This document shows, piece by piece, positions 21,060-40,825 of a stretch of DNA of 40,941 bases (its first letter is position 1; every line of letters begins with the position of its first letter). The notes below the pieces were generated by a model. The model worked only from the letters and a program-made list of their open reading frames with translations. It searched no databases and was not told the origin of the DNA. Origin of the DNA: Sulfurospirillum sp. (lineage in GTDB: Bacteria; Campylobacterota; Campylobacteria; Campylobacterales; Sulfurospirillaceae); contig JAERRW010000084.1 of assembly GCA_016735235.1 (NCBI GenBank), forward strand, positions 1 to 40,941, written 5' to 3'. Position numbers and translations under genes: made by a program.

Positions 21060-21889
21060 TGGCTTTTAATTACGATAAATATCTTAGAGTTGATAAGATG
21101 CCAACACTATGGTGTTGGGGTTGTGGTGATGGTGTTATACTTAAATCTGTTATTCGAGCTATCGATAAGATGGGTTGGGATATGAAAGATGTTTGTGTTG
21201 TTTCTGGTATTGGTTGTAGTGGGCGTTTTAGTTCATATATAGATTGCAACACAGTTCATACAACTCATGGACGAGCAATTGCATATGCTACTGGCATTAA
21301 ACTTGCAAATCCAAAAAAACATGTAATTGTTGTAACTGGAGATGGAGATGGTCTTGCAATTGGTGGAAACCATACTATTCATGCATGTAGAAGAAATATA
21401 GATTTAAATCATATTTTGATTAATAACTTTATTTATGGTTTAACAAATTCACAAACAAGTCCTACTACACCTCAAGGCATGTGGACCGTTACAGCTCAAT
21501 ATGGCAACATAGACCCAACTTTTAATGCTTGCAAACTTGCATTTGGAGCAGGTGCTACTTTTATATCACGCGAAACTGTACTTGACCCTTTGAAGATGGA
21601 AAAAGTTTTTATAGCTGGCTTTAAGCATAAAGGCTACTCTTTTATGGAGACTATCTCAAACTGTCATATTAATCTTGGTAGAAAAAATAAGATGGGTGAA
21701 GCGGTACAGAATCTTAAATGGATTGGAGAGATAACAATGCCTAAAAAGAAGCATCAAGCACTTCCAGAAGAGGAGCAATATGCTATACTTCCAACTGGCA
21801 TCATGAGAGAGCATGATAACCCTGAGTATTGTGAGAGTTATGATAAAGTTATTGAAGCTGCACAAAACAATACAAAAGTAAAGTTTTAA
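21059..21889 (+). CDS. oorB: 2-oxoglutarate:acceptor oxidoreductase beta subunit (TPP-binding)
   Basis: PTLWCWGCGDGVILKS, GIGCSGRFSSYIDCNTVHTTHGRAIAYATGIKLANP, VTGDGDGLAIGGNH, NNFIYGLTNSQTSPTT. Confidence 0.97.
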   Translation: MAFNYDKYLRVDKMPTLWCWGCGDGVILKSVIRAIDKMGWDMKDVCVVSGIGCSGRFSSYIDCNTVHTTHGRAIAYATGIKLANPKKHVIVVTGDGDGLAIGGNHTIHACRRNIDLNHILINNFIYGLTNSQTSPTTPQGMWTVTAQYGNIDPTFNACKLAFGAGATFISRETVLDPLKMEKVFIAGFKHKGYSFMETISNCHINLGRKNKMGEAVQNLKWIGEITMPKKKHQALPEEEQYAILPTGIMREHDNPEYCESYDKVIEAAQNNTKVKF

Positions 21890-21899
21890 GGAACACTTA

Positions 21900-22451
21900 A
21901 TGAGAAGACAGTTAAGATTTGTGGGAGTTGGTGGTCAAGGTGTTATCTTGGCCGGTGAGATTTTAGCGGCGGCAAAGATAAAAGAGGGTGGTTATGGTGT
22001 AAAAGCTTCAACTTATACTTCTCAAGTAAGAGGAGGACCGACTAAAGTTGATATTCTTTTAGATGAGAGTGAAATTCTTTTTCCTTATGCAAATGTTGGT
22101 GAAATTGAGTTTATGATAGCAACTGCACAGATAAGTTTTGATCAATTTAAAAATGCAGTTAAGCCCGGTTCGGTGATAGTAATTGAGCCAAATCTTGTAA
22201 CTGCTAGCAAAGAAGATAAAAAGAGATGGAATATTATTGAGATTCCTATTATAACTATTGCTAAAGAAGAGGTTGGTAATGTTATTACTCAATCGGTTGT
22301 AGCGCTCTCTATTACTGTAGAGATGACAAAAGTACTTGATGCCACACTCGTAAAAGAGGTAATGCTTTCAAAAGTACCTCCAAAAGTACATGAGGCAAAT
22401 ATACTCGCTTATACTTTGGGTGCTAAGTATGCAAAAGAAGCATTAGGTTAG
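21900..22451 (+). CDS. oorC: 2-oxoglutarate:acceptor oxidoreductase gamma subunit
   Basis: FVGVGGQGVILAGEILAAAKIKEGGYGVKASTYTSQVRGGPTKVDI. Confidence 0.96.
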   Translation: MRRQLRFVGVGGQGVILAGEILAAAKIKEGGYGVKASTYTSQVRGGPTKVDILLDESEILFPYANVGEIEFMIATAQISFDQFKNAVKPGSVIVIEPNLVTASKEDKKRWNIIEIPIITIAKEEVGNVITQSVVALSITVEMTKVLDATLVKEVMLSKVPPKVHEANILAYTLGAKYAKEALG

Positions 22452-22458
22452 AAAAATT

Positions 22459-22482
22459 AAGGGGCTTTTAAAAGCTCCTTTT
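22459..22482 (+). terminator. Rho-independent terminator after oorC
   Basis: AAGGGGCTTTT/AAAAGCTCCTT stem (one G-U) followed by T-rich tract, between convergent genes. Confidence 0.75.
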
Positions 22483-22506
22483 AAAGTTTTAATTTTAAAC
22501 ACATGT

Positions 22507-23247
22507 TTAATTAATTTTGTAAACATACTCTTTTTTTAATTTTTTGTCTATAATTTCTTCTATAGATAACCCATGAAAATTGATATTCTCAAACTCTTCT
22601 ATAGATTTTGGTTGTTTTATTGCTAACTCTCTTAAAACTTTTCCTCTATATATTTTTGCAAAATGACTTACAACTTTTTTATCTTTAATAAATTTCATTG
22701 TAATATGTTTAGATGCAAGAGTGTAAAATTTTTCATAAAAACCAGCTCTTAAATCTATAACAAAATCAGTATTTATATAGTCGTTTATTGCTTCTGTAAA
22801 ATTATTTTTGTAAAAAAGCTCTGGCTTAAAACCATCTATTGTTGAGCCTTGCTTAAAACGATAATATGGTATATTGTCCCCAGCTAATATTGGACCAAAA
22901 AGATTTGAAAAGATCATTGTATTTTTATAGAGCCATTTTTGTTGATCATTTTCAAGTGTTTTAAAATCTAAATATTTATAAGAAACTCCTGTATACCTCT
23001 GAATTGCTTTACATGTTTTAGATGAGAGTATATCTATATTTGCCAATCTTTCGCACTCATCTTGATTTTTGATACCAAAAAATTTGTTTAAATTAATTGT
23101 ATTGCTATCTTTTAAATAAAAATTCAATTTTTCTATTACATGTAACCTCTTATTAAATAATTCTGAAAAAACTAAAGATTTAGATGATAGAATATTAGAG
23201 TTAGTAAAATTTGATTTTGTTTCACTTGGAGAGAATAGAATTTTCAT
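22507..23247 (-). CDS. yaaA: YaaA/DUF328 family peroxide-stress protein
   Basis: MKILFSPSETK start, YTGVSYKYLDF, FSNLFGPILAGDNIPYYRFK; 246 aa consistent with YaaA. Confidence 0.88.
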   Translation of the reverse strand: MKILFSPSETKSNFTNSNILSSKSLVFSELFNKRLHVIEKLNFYLKDSNTINLNKFFGIKNQDECERLANIDILSSKTCKAIQRYTGVSYKYLDFKTLENDQQKWLYKNTMIFSNLFGPILAGDNIPYYRFKQGSTIDGFKPELFYKNNFTEAINDYINTDFVIDLRAGFYEKFYTLASKHITMKFIKDKKVVSHFAKIYRGKVLRELAIKQPKSIEEFENINFHGLSIEEIIDKKLKKEYVYKIN

Positions 23248-23305
23248 CTGTTTGCCTTAAATATATAAATATTATTGTATATTATAACAAAAATTTACAA
23301 AAACA

Positions 23306-23334
23306 TTGACATTGATGAGCTTTTGAGATATAAT
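23306..23334 (+). promoter_or_regulatory. Consensus sigma70-type promoter for the tRNA array
   Basis: TTGACA (23306-23311), 17-nt spacer, TATAAT (23329-23334), about 20 nt upstream of tRNA-Thr. Confidence 0.8.
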
Positions 23335-23353
23335 TTCACCTCACAATCAAAGT

Positions 23354-23429
23354 GCTGGTGTAGCTCAGTTGGTAGAGCAGCTGTCTTGTAAACAGCAGGT
23401 CGGTGGTTCAAGTCCTCTCATCAGCTCCA
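23354..23429 (+). tRNA. tRNA-Thr (anticodon TGT)
   Basis: Acceptor GCTGGTG/CATCAGC plus encoded TCCA; anticodon loop CTTGTAA; D-arm GCTCAGTTGGTAGAGC. Confidence 0.95.
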
Positions 23430-23487
23430 TTTTGTTTTGTGTAAAATAACAGTGTTTGACCAGGATAAATCAATTTTAATGTTAAAT

Positions 23488-23573
<86 letters not shown>

Positions 23574-23586
23574 TTACATTAATTAT

Positions 23587-23662
<76 letters not shown>

Positions 23663-23796
23663 TTTGATTTATTTGGCTGGGAGCTGGTGAATTTTTTCTG
23701 CTTACTTTTTTGCAGAATCGGTTTAGCCGACTTCTTTCCTATCCTAAGCAAATACATGTTATTATTGTTGCTATAAGTGCTTTTTGAATTAAAATT

Positions 23797-23871
<75 letters not shown>

Positions 23872-24020
23872 TAAAATAAAATGAACTAGATTTAAGTTAT
23901 CTTTTTAGAGAATATAGATAGTATCTATATTATTTTAAATAAAGTAGTAGTTTTAGTGATTGATTAGATTTAAGTTTTGATTAAGAAAATATAAATAATA
24001 AACTTCATACGGAGGAAGAA

Positions 24021-25220
24021 ATGGCTAAGGAAAAATTCGAAAGAACAAAACCACATGTAAACATAGGTACTATCGGTCACGTAGATCATGGTAAAACAAC
24101 TCTTACAGCAGCAATTTCTGCTGTACTTTCAAAAAAAGGTCTTGCAGAATTTAAAGATTTTGACGGTATCGATAATGCTCCCGAAGAGAGAGAGCGTGGC
24201 ATTACGATTGCTACTTCTCATATTGAGTATGAAACACATAAGCGTCATTATGCACATGTAGACTGTCCCGGTCATGCTGATTATATAAAAAACATGATTA
24301 CTGGTGCTGCTCAGATGGATGGTGCTATACTTGTTGTTTCTGCAGCAGATGGACCTATGCCTCAAACTCGTGAACATATTCTCTTGTCTCGCCAAGTTGG
24401 TGTTCCATTTATTGTTGTTTTTATGAATAAATCTGATATGGTTGATGATGAAGAGTTGCTTGAGTTAGTAGAGATGGAGATAAGAGAACTGCTTAGTGAA
24501 TATGAATTTCCAGGAGATGATATTCCTATCGTTGCTGGATCTGCTTTGAAAGCTCTTGAAGAAGCAAAAGCAGGCAATGATGCAGAGTGGAGTGCTAAAA
24601 TAATGGAACTTATGGATCAAATTGATACATATATTCCACAACCAACTAGAGAGACAGATAAAGATTTTTTAATGCCAGTTGAAGATGTATTTTCTATCTC
24701 TGGTCGTGGTACTGTTGTTACGGGTCGTATTGAAAGAGGAATTGTAAAAGTTGGAGAGACTATTGAAATAGTAGGCATTAAAGATACTCAAACAACTATA
24801 GTTACTGGTGTTGAAATGTTCCGTAAAGAGATGGAACAAGGAGAAGCAGGCGATAACTGCGGTATTCTTTTACGAGGTACTAAAAAAGAAGATGTTGAAA
24901 GAGGCATGGTTCTTTGTAAACCAGGAACTATTACTCCACATATAAGTTTTACTGCTGAAATTTATGTTTTAAGTAAAGATGAGGGTGGTAGACATACTCC
25001 TTTTTTCAATAACTATAGACCTCAATTTTATGTAAGAACAACAGATGTTACAGGCTCAATTACGCTACCAAAAGGTACAGAAATGGTTATGCCTGGTGAT
25101 AATGTTAAGATTAATGTAGAACTTATTGCACCTATTGCTATGGAAGAGGGTACTAGATTTGCTATTCGTGAGGGTGGTAAAACTGTTGGTGCTGGTGTTG
25201 TTTCTTCAATAGAAAAATAA
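24021..25220 (+). CDS. tuf: Translation elongation factor Tu
   Basis: [57 protein letters not shown]; 399 aa. Confidence 0.99.
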   Translation: MAKEKFERTKPHVNIGTIGHVDHGKTTLTAAISAVLSKKGLAEFKDFDGIDNAPEERERGITIATSHIEYETHKRHYAHVDCPGHADYIKNMITGAAQMDGAILVVSAADGPMPQTREHILLSRQVGVPFIVVFMNKSDMVDDEELLELVEMEIRELLSEYEFPGDDIPIVAGSALKALEEAKAGNDAEWSAKIMELMDQIDTYIPQPTRETDKDFLMPVEDVFSISGRGTVVTGRIERGIVKVGETIEIVGIKDTQTTIVTGVEMFRKEMEQGEAGDNCGILLRGTKKEDVERGMVLCKPGTITPHISFTAEIYVLSKDEGGRHTPFFNNYRPQFYVRTTDVTGSITLPKGTEMVMPGDNVKINVELIAPIAMEEGTRFAIREGGKTVGAGVVSSIEK

Positions 25221-25231
25221 TAAAGAAAAAA

Positions 25232-25256
25232 AGGGAAGTTTATACTTCCCTATTTT
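25232..25256 (+). terminator. Terminator or attenuator hairpin between tuf and rpmG
   Basis: AGGGAAGT-TTAT-ACTTCCCT perfect 8-bp stem followed by ATTTT. Confidence 0.6.
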
Positions 25257-25269
25257 AAAGGTAATTTAA

Positions 25270-25428
25270 ATGACTATCAAAATAGGATTAAAGTGTGTTG
25301 AGTGTGGAGAGATAAACTACACTACAACAAAAAACTCTAAGACATATACAGAGAAGTTTGAATCTAAAAAGTATTGTCCAAGATTAAAAAAACACACATT
25401 ACATAAAGAAGTGAAGTTAAAAAGTTAA
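25270..25428 (+). CDS. rpmG: 50S ribosomal protein L33
   Basis: Translation [52 protein letters not shown]; not in ORF track. Confidence 0.96.
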   Translation: MTIKIGLKCVECGEINYTTTKNSKTYTEKFESKKYCPRLKKHTLHKEVKLKS

Positions 25429-25462
25429 TTGTCTCCCTTTTACAAGGGACATAATACATGTT

Positions 25463-25539
<77 letters not shown>

Positions 25540-25608
25540 CTAAGAGAGAAAGTTTTAGATTTAGATTACAGTTTTGTAATATTGAAAAGATAAAATCAAG
25601 GGATATAT

Positions 25609-25788
25609 ATGGAAAAATTATTAAATTATTATAATCATTCAAAAATAGAACTATCAAAAGTTATTTTCCCAATTAAAGAGCAGATTAGAAATGCTTTTAT
25701 ATCTGTTTTTATTGTTGTAACTGTTGTTTCACTATTTTTGGCGTTGATTGACTTATTTATGTCATCTTCTTTGTCTGCTGTGATGTAG
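25609..25788 (+). CDS. secE: Preprotein translocase subunit SecE
   Basis: Translation MEKLLNYYNHSKIELSKVIFPIKEQIRNAFISVFIVVTVVSLFLALIDLFMSSSLSAVM, single TM, immediately upstream of nusG; not in ORF track. Confidence 0.93.
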   Translation: MEKLLNYYNHSKIELSKVIFPIKEQIRNAFISVFIVVTVVSLFLALIDLFMSSSLSAVM

Positions 25789-25795
25789 GTTTAAA

Positions 25796-26326
25796 ATGGA
25801 TCATAAATGGTATGCAATTCAGACTTATGCTGGAAGTGAACAAGCAGTAAAAAAAGCAATTAAAGAGATTGTTGCAAATAATTCAATTGAAGAGAAACTT
25901 AAAGAAATTATAGTTCCAACAGAAGATGTTATTGAAGTTAAAAATGGAAAGAAAAAAATTACCGAAAGAAGTTTATATCCAGGGTATGCTTTTGCACATC
26001 TTGATTTAGATACAAGACTTTGGCACATGATTCAATCACTGCCTAAAGTAGGTCGTTTTATTGGAGAGTCTAAAAAACCTACCCCATTAACGGAGAAGGA
26101 CATTCAAGTAATCTTAGAAAAAGCAGAGAAAAAAGGTGCACCAAAACCAAAAATCTTCTTCGAAACAGGAGAGAGTGTTCGTATTGTAGAGGGTCCATTT
26201 ACTAACTTTACAGGTGCAGTTGAAGAGTATGACATAGAGCATGGTAAATTAAAGTTAAATGTCCTTATATTTGGCAGAAGTACACCAGTGGAAATTCTCT
26301 ATACTCAAGTAGAAAAAATAGTTTAA
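25796..26326 (+). CDS. nusG: Transcription termination/antitermination protein NusG
   Basis: KWYAIQTYAGSEQAVKKAI, ERSLYPGYAFAHL, GESVRIVEGPFTNFTGAVEE. Confidence 0.98.
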   Translation: MDHKWYAIQTYAGSEQAVKKAIKEIVANNSIEEKLKEIIVPTEDVIEVKNGKKKITERSLYPGYAFAHLDLDTRLWHMIQSLPKVGRFIGESKKPTPLTEKDIQVILEKAEKKGAPKPKIFFETGESVRIVEGPFTNFTGAVEEYDIEHGKLKLNVLIFGRSTPVEILYTQVEKIV

Positions 26327-26338
26327 AGGAATAGTTTT

Positions 26339-26764
26339 ATGGCAAAGAAAATAACAGGAGAGATTAAATTACAAATTCCTGCTGGAAAAGCAAATCCATC
26401 ACCACCAGTTGGCCCAGCTCTTGGACAGCAAGGTGTTAATATAATGGAATTTTGTAAAGCATTTAATGAAAAAACAAAAGATAAAATGGGTTATAATATT
26501 CCAGTTATTATTACAGTATATACAGATAGAAGTTTTACATTTATTACAAAACAACCGCCAGCATCTGATTTGATAAAAAAAGTAGCTGGCATTAAGAAAG
26601 GTACTGATAACCCAATTAAAAACATAGTTGGCAAGCTAACTAAAAAACAGGTTTTAGAAGTAGTAGAGCAAAAAATAGATGATCTCAATACTAATGATAT
26701 TGAGCAAGCAGCTAAAATTATAGCAGGATCTGCACGAAGTATGGGTGTAGAGATAGTAGATTAA
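26339..26764 (+). CDS. rplK: 50S ribosomal protein L11
   Basis: [35 protein letters not shown]. Confidence 0.99.
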   Translation: MAKKITGEIKLQIPAGKANPSPPVGPALGQQGVNIMEFCKAFNEKTKDKMGYNIPVIITVYTDRSFTFITKQPPASDLIKKVAGIKKGTDNPIKNIVGKLTKKQVLEVVEQKIDDLNTNDIEQAAKIIAGSARSMGVEIVD

Positions 26765-26775
26765 TATTCCCTCAA

Positions 26776-26795
26776 CCGCTTAGGGTAATAAGCGG
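26776..26795 (+). promoter_or_regulatory. Hairpin in the rplK-rplA spacer, possible ribosomal-protein regulatory element
   Basis: CCGCTTA-GGGTAA-TAAGCGG, perfect 7-bp stem in a 56-nt spacer. Confidence 0.5.
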
Positions 26796-26820
26796 AAGCA
26801 AAATATGCGGAGATACATAA

Positions 26821-27525
26821 ATGGCAAAAAAAGTAACAAAAAGATTTAAAGAGTTATTAAAAAAAGTAGATATTGAAAAAAAGTATTCAATAGATGAGGC
26901 TTTAAGTACTGTAAAAAGTTTAGCTTCAGCTAAGTTTGATGAAACAGTAGAAATTGCATTAAAACTTAATGTAGATCCTAGACACTCTGATCAAATGGTT
27001 CGTGGTTCGGTTATTCTTCCTTCGGGAACTGGTAAAAGTGTTAGAGTTGCAGTTATTGCAAAAGATGCAAAAGCAGATGAAGCAAAAACAGCTGGTGCGG
27101 ATATTGTCGGCACAGATGAACTAATAGCCGATATTCAAGCTGGTAAAATTGATTTTGATGTCTTAATAGCAACTCCAAACATGATGGGTTTAGTTGGTAA
27201 AGTCGGTAGAATTTTAGGACCAAAAGGTATTATGCCTAATCCTAAGACTGGGACTGTAACTATGGATGTGGCAAAAGCAGTTGAAAATAACAAAGGCGGA
27301 CAAGTTAATTTTCGTGTAGACAAACAAGGTAATATACATGCAAGAATTGGTAAGGCAAGTTTTGATAAATCTAGCTTAGAAGACAACTTTAATGCTTTTT
27401 TACGAGCACTTAATAAGCAAAAACCAGCAGCATCAAAAGGCAAATATATTAAAACTGCTGCACTTTCATTAACCATGAGTCCATCGGTAAATATGGATAG
27501 CCAAGAATTAATGGATTTAAAATAG
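26821..27525 (+). CDS. rplA: 50S ribosomal protein L1
   Basis: [37 protein letters not shown]. Confidence 0.99.
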   Translation: MAKKVTKRFKELLKKVDIEKKYSIDEALSTVKSLASAKFDETVEIALKLNVDPRHSDQMVRGSVILPSGTGKSVRVAVIAKDAKADEAKTAGADIVGTDELIADIQAGKIDFDVLIATPNMMGLVGKVGRILGPKGIMPNPKTGTVTMDVAKAVENNKGGQVNFRVDKQGNIHARIGKASFDKSSLEDNFNAFLRALNKQKPAASKGKYIKTAALSLTMSPSVNMDSQELMDLK

Positions 27526-27579
27526 TAAATAAATAAGAACTTATTTTACGAAATAAATAGAAAAAGAAAATCTTGATTG

Positions 27580-27657
27580 GAGATAGTTGAGACTTTATGT
27601 TTAATTTGAGGAACTTCCTCAACTCCGCTTGAAATTACTGGTCGGAAAGGAGAAAAA
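27580..27657 (+). promoter_or_regulatory. Candidate L10 leader (rplJL autoregulatory mRNA element)
   Basis: 132-nt rplA-rplJ spacer with hairpin TTGAGG-AACTT-CCTCAA (27606-27622) and competing AGTTGAG (27585-27591)/CTCAACT (27618-27624) pairing. Class assigned by position only. Confidence 0.4.
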
Positions 27658-28143
27658 TTGACTAAAAATAAAAAAATTGAAATTGTTAACTCTACAACTG
27701 AAGAGTTTAAATCTTCTGATGCACTAGTAGTTTGTAATTTTAAAGGGTTAGATGTTCGTTCTATTGAAGAGTTACGCATACTTGCAAAAGAAGAGAATGT
27801 TAAAGTAAGGGTAATTAAAAATACTCTTGCAAGTATTGCTATGAAAAATTCGAATATAGAAGGAATTGAACTTACAAGTACAAATATTTTTGTTTGGGGC
27901 ATGGATCAGTTGAAAGTAACAAAAGTTGTAGCTAAATTTGCTAAAATAAATGATAAATTTATAATTAAAACAGCATTTATTGACGGCGAAATTGCTGATA
28001 TTGATAAAATTGAAGCACTTTCTAAAATGCCATCACGAGATGAGCTTATTGGAATGTTACTTCGAACTTGGATGGCTCCAGTTACAAATTTTACAATTGG
28101 TCTTGATGCTCTAAGAGTAAAAAAAGAAGAGGAATCTGCATAG
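27658..28143 (+). CDS. rplJ: 50S ribosomal protein L10
   Basis: [42 protein letters not shown] start after GGAAAGGAG. Confidence 0.97.
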   Translation: MTKNKKIEIVNSTTEEFKSSDALVVCNFKGLDVRSIEELRILAKEENVKVRVIKNTLASIAMKNSNIEGIELTSTNIFVWGMDQLKVTKVVAKFAKINDKFIIKTAFIDGEIADIDKIEALSKMPSRDELIGMLLRTWMAPVTNFTIGLDALRVKKEEESA

Positions 28144-28316
28144 TTTTTTATAATGCAGTGAAACATGTAATAGTTAAGCAATTAGGCAAGCAAAGTAAAC
28201 TAAAAAGTGCTTTATAATTTAATAGTATCTTTTTTGTAAGCTTAAGCTCTAAGAATATGAATTTTATTCGGACTTATTTCGGATAAGAGAAAAAATTAAA
28301 TAAATTAGGAAATGAG

Positions 28317-28685
28317 ATGGCAATTTCAAAAAAAGACGTATTAGAATATATTTCAGGTTTAAGTGTACTAGACTTAAGTGAATTGGTAAAAGAGTTTGAA
28401 GAAAAATTTGGTGTGTCAGCAGCTCCGGTAGTAATGAGCGGAGGAGCAGAGGGAGCTACTGTTGCTGAAGAGAAAACTGAATTTAATGTAGTTTTAGTAG
28501 ATGCAGGTCCAAAGAAAATCAATGCTATTAAAGTTGTTCGTACTATCACTGGTCTTGGACTTAAAGAAGCAAAAGAAGCAGTTGAAAGTGTCCCAACTGT
28601 TCTTAAAGAAGCTGTATCTAAAGAAGATGCTGAAGAAGTTCTTAAGAAGATTGAAGAAGCTGGGGCAAAAGCTGAAATCAAATAA
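28317..28685 (+). CDS. rplL: 50S ribosomal protein L7/L12
   Basis: [43 protein letters not shown]. Confidence 0.99.
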   Translation: MAISKKDVLEYISGLSVLDLSELVKEFEEKFGVSAAPVVMSGGAEGATVAEEKTEFNVVLVDAGPKKINAIKVVRTITGLGLKEAKEAVESVPTVLKEAVSKEDAEEVLKKIEEAGAKAEIK

Positions 28686-28807
28686 TTTTAAAACTTGTAA
28701 AATTTGGGAGTTAATCCTCCCTCTTAAAAAATGTAATAAAAATCATGTTGTGACACAAACTACTTTTATTAGTAGTAAAAATACTTTCTTTTTAAATAAC
28801 TTCGTAA

Positions 28808-37472
<8,665 letters not shown>

Positions 37473-37676
37473 GCTTATAATTTAGCTTAATAGTCTATTA
37501 AGTAAAATTTAAGTAACATAATCAATTCTTTAATATTTGTATTACATGAAGATGTAGTATTTTTAAATATATGGTGAAATTTCAGGGTAAGTTTTTCGTC
37601 AATGTGAAACTTTAGTAAAGTAATTGTATTTGGATTTTTTCAAATACAAGGAGAAAATAAATTATAAGGAAAAATT

Positions 37677-38048
37677 GTGCCAACTATCAACCAATTGGTA
37701 AGAAAAAATAGAAAAAAAGTGATTAAAAAGTCAAAATCACCAGCACTTGTTAAGTGTCCTCAAAGAAGAGGTGTTTGCACAAGAGTTTACACTACAACAC
37801 CAAAAAAACCTAATTCAGCTTTAAGAAAAGTAGCAAAAGTTAGATTAACTAGTGGTTTTGAAGTAATTAGTTATATTGGTGGCGAAGGTCATAATTTACA
37901 AGAACACTCAATTGTTCTAGTTCGTGGCGGCAGAATAAAAGATTTGCCAGGTGTTAAGTACCATATTGTACGTGGTGCACTCGATACTGCAGGTGTTGCT
38001 GGAAGAAAAGTTGCAAGAAGTAAATATGGTGCTAAAAAACCTAAATAG
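37677..38048 (+). CDS. rpsL: 30S ribosomal protein S12
   Basis: [48 protein letters not shown] start. Confidence 0.99.
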   Translation: MPTINQLVRKNRKKVIKKSKSPALVKCPQRRGVCTRVYTTTPKKPNSALRKVAKVRLTSGFEVISYIGGEGHNLQEHSIVLVRGGRIKDLPGVKYHIVRGALDTAGVAGRKVARSKYGAKKPK

Positions 38049-38112
38049 TTTTTGCCAAAAAACAGGTATTGCCCTAGAGTTAGGTAATATTTGAGTAAAA
38101 TTTTAAATTTGA

Positions 38113-38598
<486 letters not shown>

Positions 38599-38610
38599 TA
38601 AGGAAATATT

Positions 38611-40689
38611 ATGGCAAGAAGTAAGAATATAAATAAGGTTAGAAATATTGGAATTGCTGCTCATATTGATGCTGGTAAAACAACTACAACAGAGAGAATT
38701 CTTTTTTACACAGGCGTATCACATAAAATTGGTGAAGTTCATGATGGTGCAGCAACCATGGATTGGATGGAGCAAGAGAAAGAGAGAGGCATTACAATTA
38801 CAAGTGCAGCAACAACTTGTGAGTGGAAAGGTCATCAAATAAATATAATTGATACTCCAGGACATGTTGATTTTACTATTGAAGTCGAACGCTCTATGAG
38901 AGTTCTTGATGGCGCAGTAGCAGTATTTTGTGCTGTTGGAGGAGTTCAACCTCAAAGTGAAACAGTTTGGAGACAAGCAACTAGATATGAAGTACCGAGA
39001 ATGGTTTTTGTTAATAAAATGGATCGTACAGGTGCAGATTTTTTTGAAGTTGAAAAACAAATTGCAAGTAAACTCAAATCAGTTCCTATTCCTATTCAAA
39101 TTCCTATTGGATCAGAGGAAAATTTTAAAGGTGTTGTAGATTTAGTAAAGATGAAAGCACTAGTTTGGGAAGATGAAGCTATAATGGGTTCTGCTTATGA
39201 GGAGAGAGATATACCTGTGGATTTAGTTGAAAAAGCAGAAGAATATAGAGAAAAAATGATTGAAGCTGTAGCAGAAACTAACGATATTCTAATGGAGAAA
39301 TTTTTAGAGAGTAAAGAAATTACCAATGAGGAGATTGCAGCTGGCATTAAGGCTGGTTGTGTTGCTATGACTTTTATTCCTATGCTTTGTGGAACTGCAT
39401 TCAAAAATAAAGGTGTTCAACCTTTACTAGACGCTGTTATTGACTACATGCCCGCACCAACAGAAGTAACAACTATTAAAGGCGAATATGAAGATGGAAC
39501 ACAAACTTCTGTAGAATCTACTGATGATGGAGAATTTGCAGCTTTAGCATTTAAAATTATGACTGACTCATTTGTTGGTCAACTTACATTTGTAAGAGTA
39601 TATCGTGGTATGCTCCAAAGTGGTAGTTATACTCACAATACATCTAAAGATAAAAAAGAGAGAGTAGGTCGTCTTTTAAAAATGCATGCCAACAAGAGAG
39701 AAGAGGTAAAAGCACTTTATGCAGGCGAAATAGGCGCAGTTGTTGGTCTTAAAGATACTTTAACTGGAGATACACTTGCGAGTGAAAAAGATAAAGTAAT
39801 TTTAGAACGAATGGATTTCCCAGACCCTGTAATTAGTGTTGCCGTTGAACCAAAAACTAAAATTGATCAAGAAAAAATGGGTGTTGCTTTGCAAAAATTA
39901 GCTCAAGAAGACCCATCTTTTAGAGTTGAGACAGATGAAGAGAGTGGACAAACAATAATTTCTGGTATGGGTGAATTGCACCTTGAGATCCTAGTTGATA
40001 GAATGCTTAGAGAGTTTAAAGTAGAAGCTGAAGTAGGGCAACCCCAAGTTAGCTATAGAGAAACTATCAAGAAAAGTGTTGAACAGGAGTACAAATATGC
40101 TAAGCAATCAGGTGGTCGTGGTCAATATGGACATGTCTATCTTAGACTTGAGCCGTTAGAGCCGGGAACAGGTTTTGAATTTGTGAATGCAATCAAAGGT
40201 GGGTCAGTACCAAGAGAGTTTATTCCTGCTGTTGAGAAAGGCTGTAAAGAGGCTATGGCAGGTGGTGTTCTTGCTGGATATCCAGTTGAAGATGTTAAAG
40301 TAACTCTATATGATGGAAGTTATCATGATGTTGATTCATCTGAAATGGCATTTAAACTCGCAGCTTCTATAGGTTTTAAAGAGGGTGTTAGAAATGCAAA
40401 TGCAATTATTCTTGAACCTATGATGAAAGTTGAAGTTGATACTCCAGAAGATTTTATGGGTGATGTTATTGGAGATTTAAATAGAAGGCGTGGACAGATT
40501 AGCTCTATGGAAGATAGGAGTGGAAACAAAATTGTTAATGCTTTTTGTCCTCTTTCGGAAATGTTCGGTTACTCTACAGACCTAAGAAGTCAAACTCAAG
40601 GTCGTGCTTCTTATTCAATGGAATTTGATCACTATGAAGAAGTTCCTAAAAATGTTGCAGAAGAGATCATTAAAAAAAGAAATGGTTAA
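38611..40689 (+). CDS. fusA: Translation elongation factor G
   Basis: [48 protein letters not shown]; 692 aa. Confidence 0.99.
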   Translation: MARSKNINKVRNIGIAAHIDAGKTTTTERILFYTGVSHKIGEVHDGAATMDWMEQEKERGITITSAATTCEWKGHQINIIDTPGHVDFTIEVERSMRVLDGAVAVFCAVGGVQPQSETVWRQATRYEVPRMVFVNKMDRTGADFFEVEKQIASKLKSVPIPIQIPIGSEENFKGVVDLVKMKALVWEDEAIMGSAYEERDIPVDLVEKAEEYREKMIEAVAETNDILMEKFLESKEITNEEIAAGIKAGCVAMTFIPMLCGTAFKNKGVQPLLDAVIDYMPAPTEVTTIKGEYEDGTQTSVESTDDGEFAALAFKIMTDSFVGQLTFVRVYRGMLQSGSYTHNTSKDKKERVGRLLKMHANKREEVKALYAGEIGAVVGLKDTLTGDTLASEKDKVILERMDFPDPVISVAVEPKTKIDQEKMGVALQKLAQEDPSFRVETDEESGQTIISGMGELHLEILVDRMLREFKVEAEVGQPQVSYRETIKKSVEQEYKYAKQSGGRGQYGHVYLRLEPLEPGTGFEFVNAIKGGSVPREFIPAVEKGCKEAMAGGVLAGYPVEDVKVTLYDGSYHDVDSSEMAFKLAASIGFKEGVRNANAIILEPMMKVEVDTPEDFMGDVIGDLNRRRGQISSMEDRSGNKIVNAFCPLSEMFGYSTDLRSQTQGRASYSMEFDHYEEVPKNVAEEIIKKRNG

Positions 40690-40705
40690 CTCAATATTGT
40701 GATTA

Positions 40706-40735
40706 AATCAAGCATGTAAATACATGTTTGATTTT
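40706..40735 (+). terminator. Terminator after fusA
   Basis: AATCAAGCATGTA-AA-TACATGTTTGATT, 13-bp stem with one G-U, followed by TT. Confidence 0.6.
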
Positions 40736-40812
40736 GTCCTTATAGCTCAGCTGGATAGAGCACTTGATTCCTAATCAAGAGGTCGTGAGTTCGAATCTCG
40801 CTGAGGACACCA
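40736..40812 (+). tRNA. tRNA-Arg (anticodon CCT)
   Basis: Acceptor GTCCTTA/TGAGGAC (one G-U), anticodon loop TTCCTAA, encoded ACCA. Confidence 0.93.
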
Positions 40813-40825
40813 TTACTAAACCTAA

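Noticed and set aside
25270-25428. L33 lacking the fourth zinc-binding cysteine (CPRL instead of CPxC)
   Set aside because: As I recall, epsilonproteobacterial L33 (e.g. Helicobacter) has a comparable partial Cys set; not unusual enough to report.
27135-27476. Minus-strand ORF inside rplA, and similar antisense ORFs in glmS, sucCD, oorA, rplL, rpoB, rpoC and fusA
   Set aside because: Fully nested opposite conserved housekeeping genes with low-complexity translations; codon-composition artefacts.
28144-28316. 173-nt rplJ-rplL spacer with TTCGGA repeats and AGCTTAAGCT palindrome
   Set aside because: Short, AT-rich repeats likely by chance; only weak stems visible, could not support a specific element.
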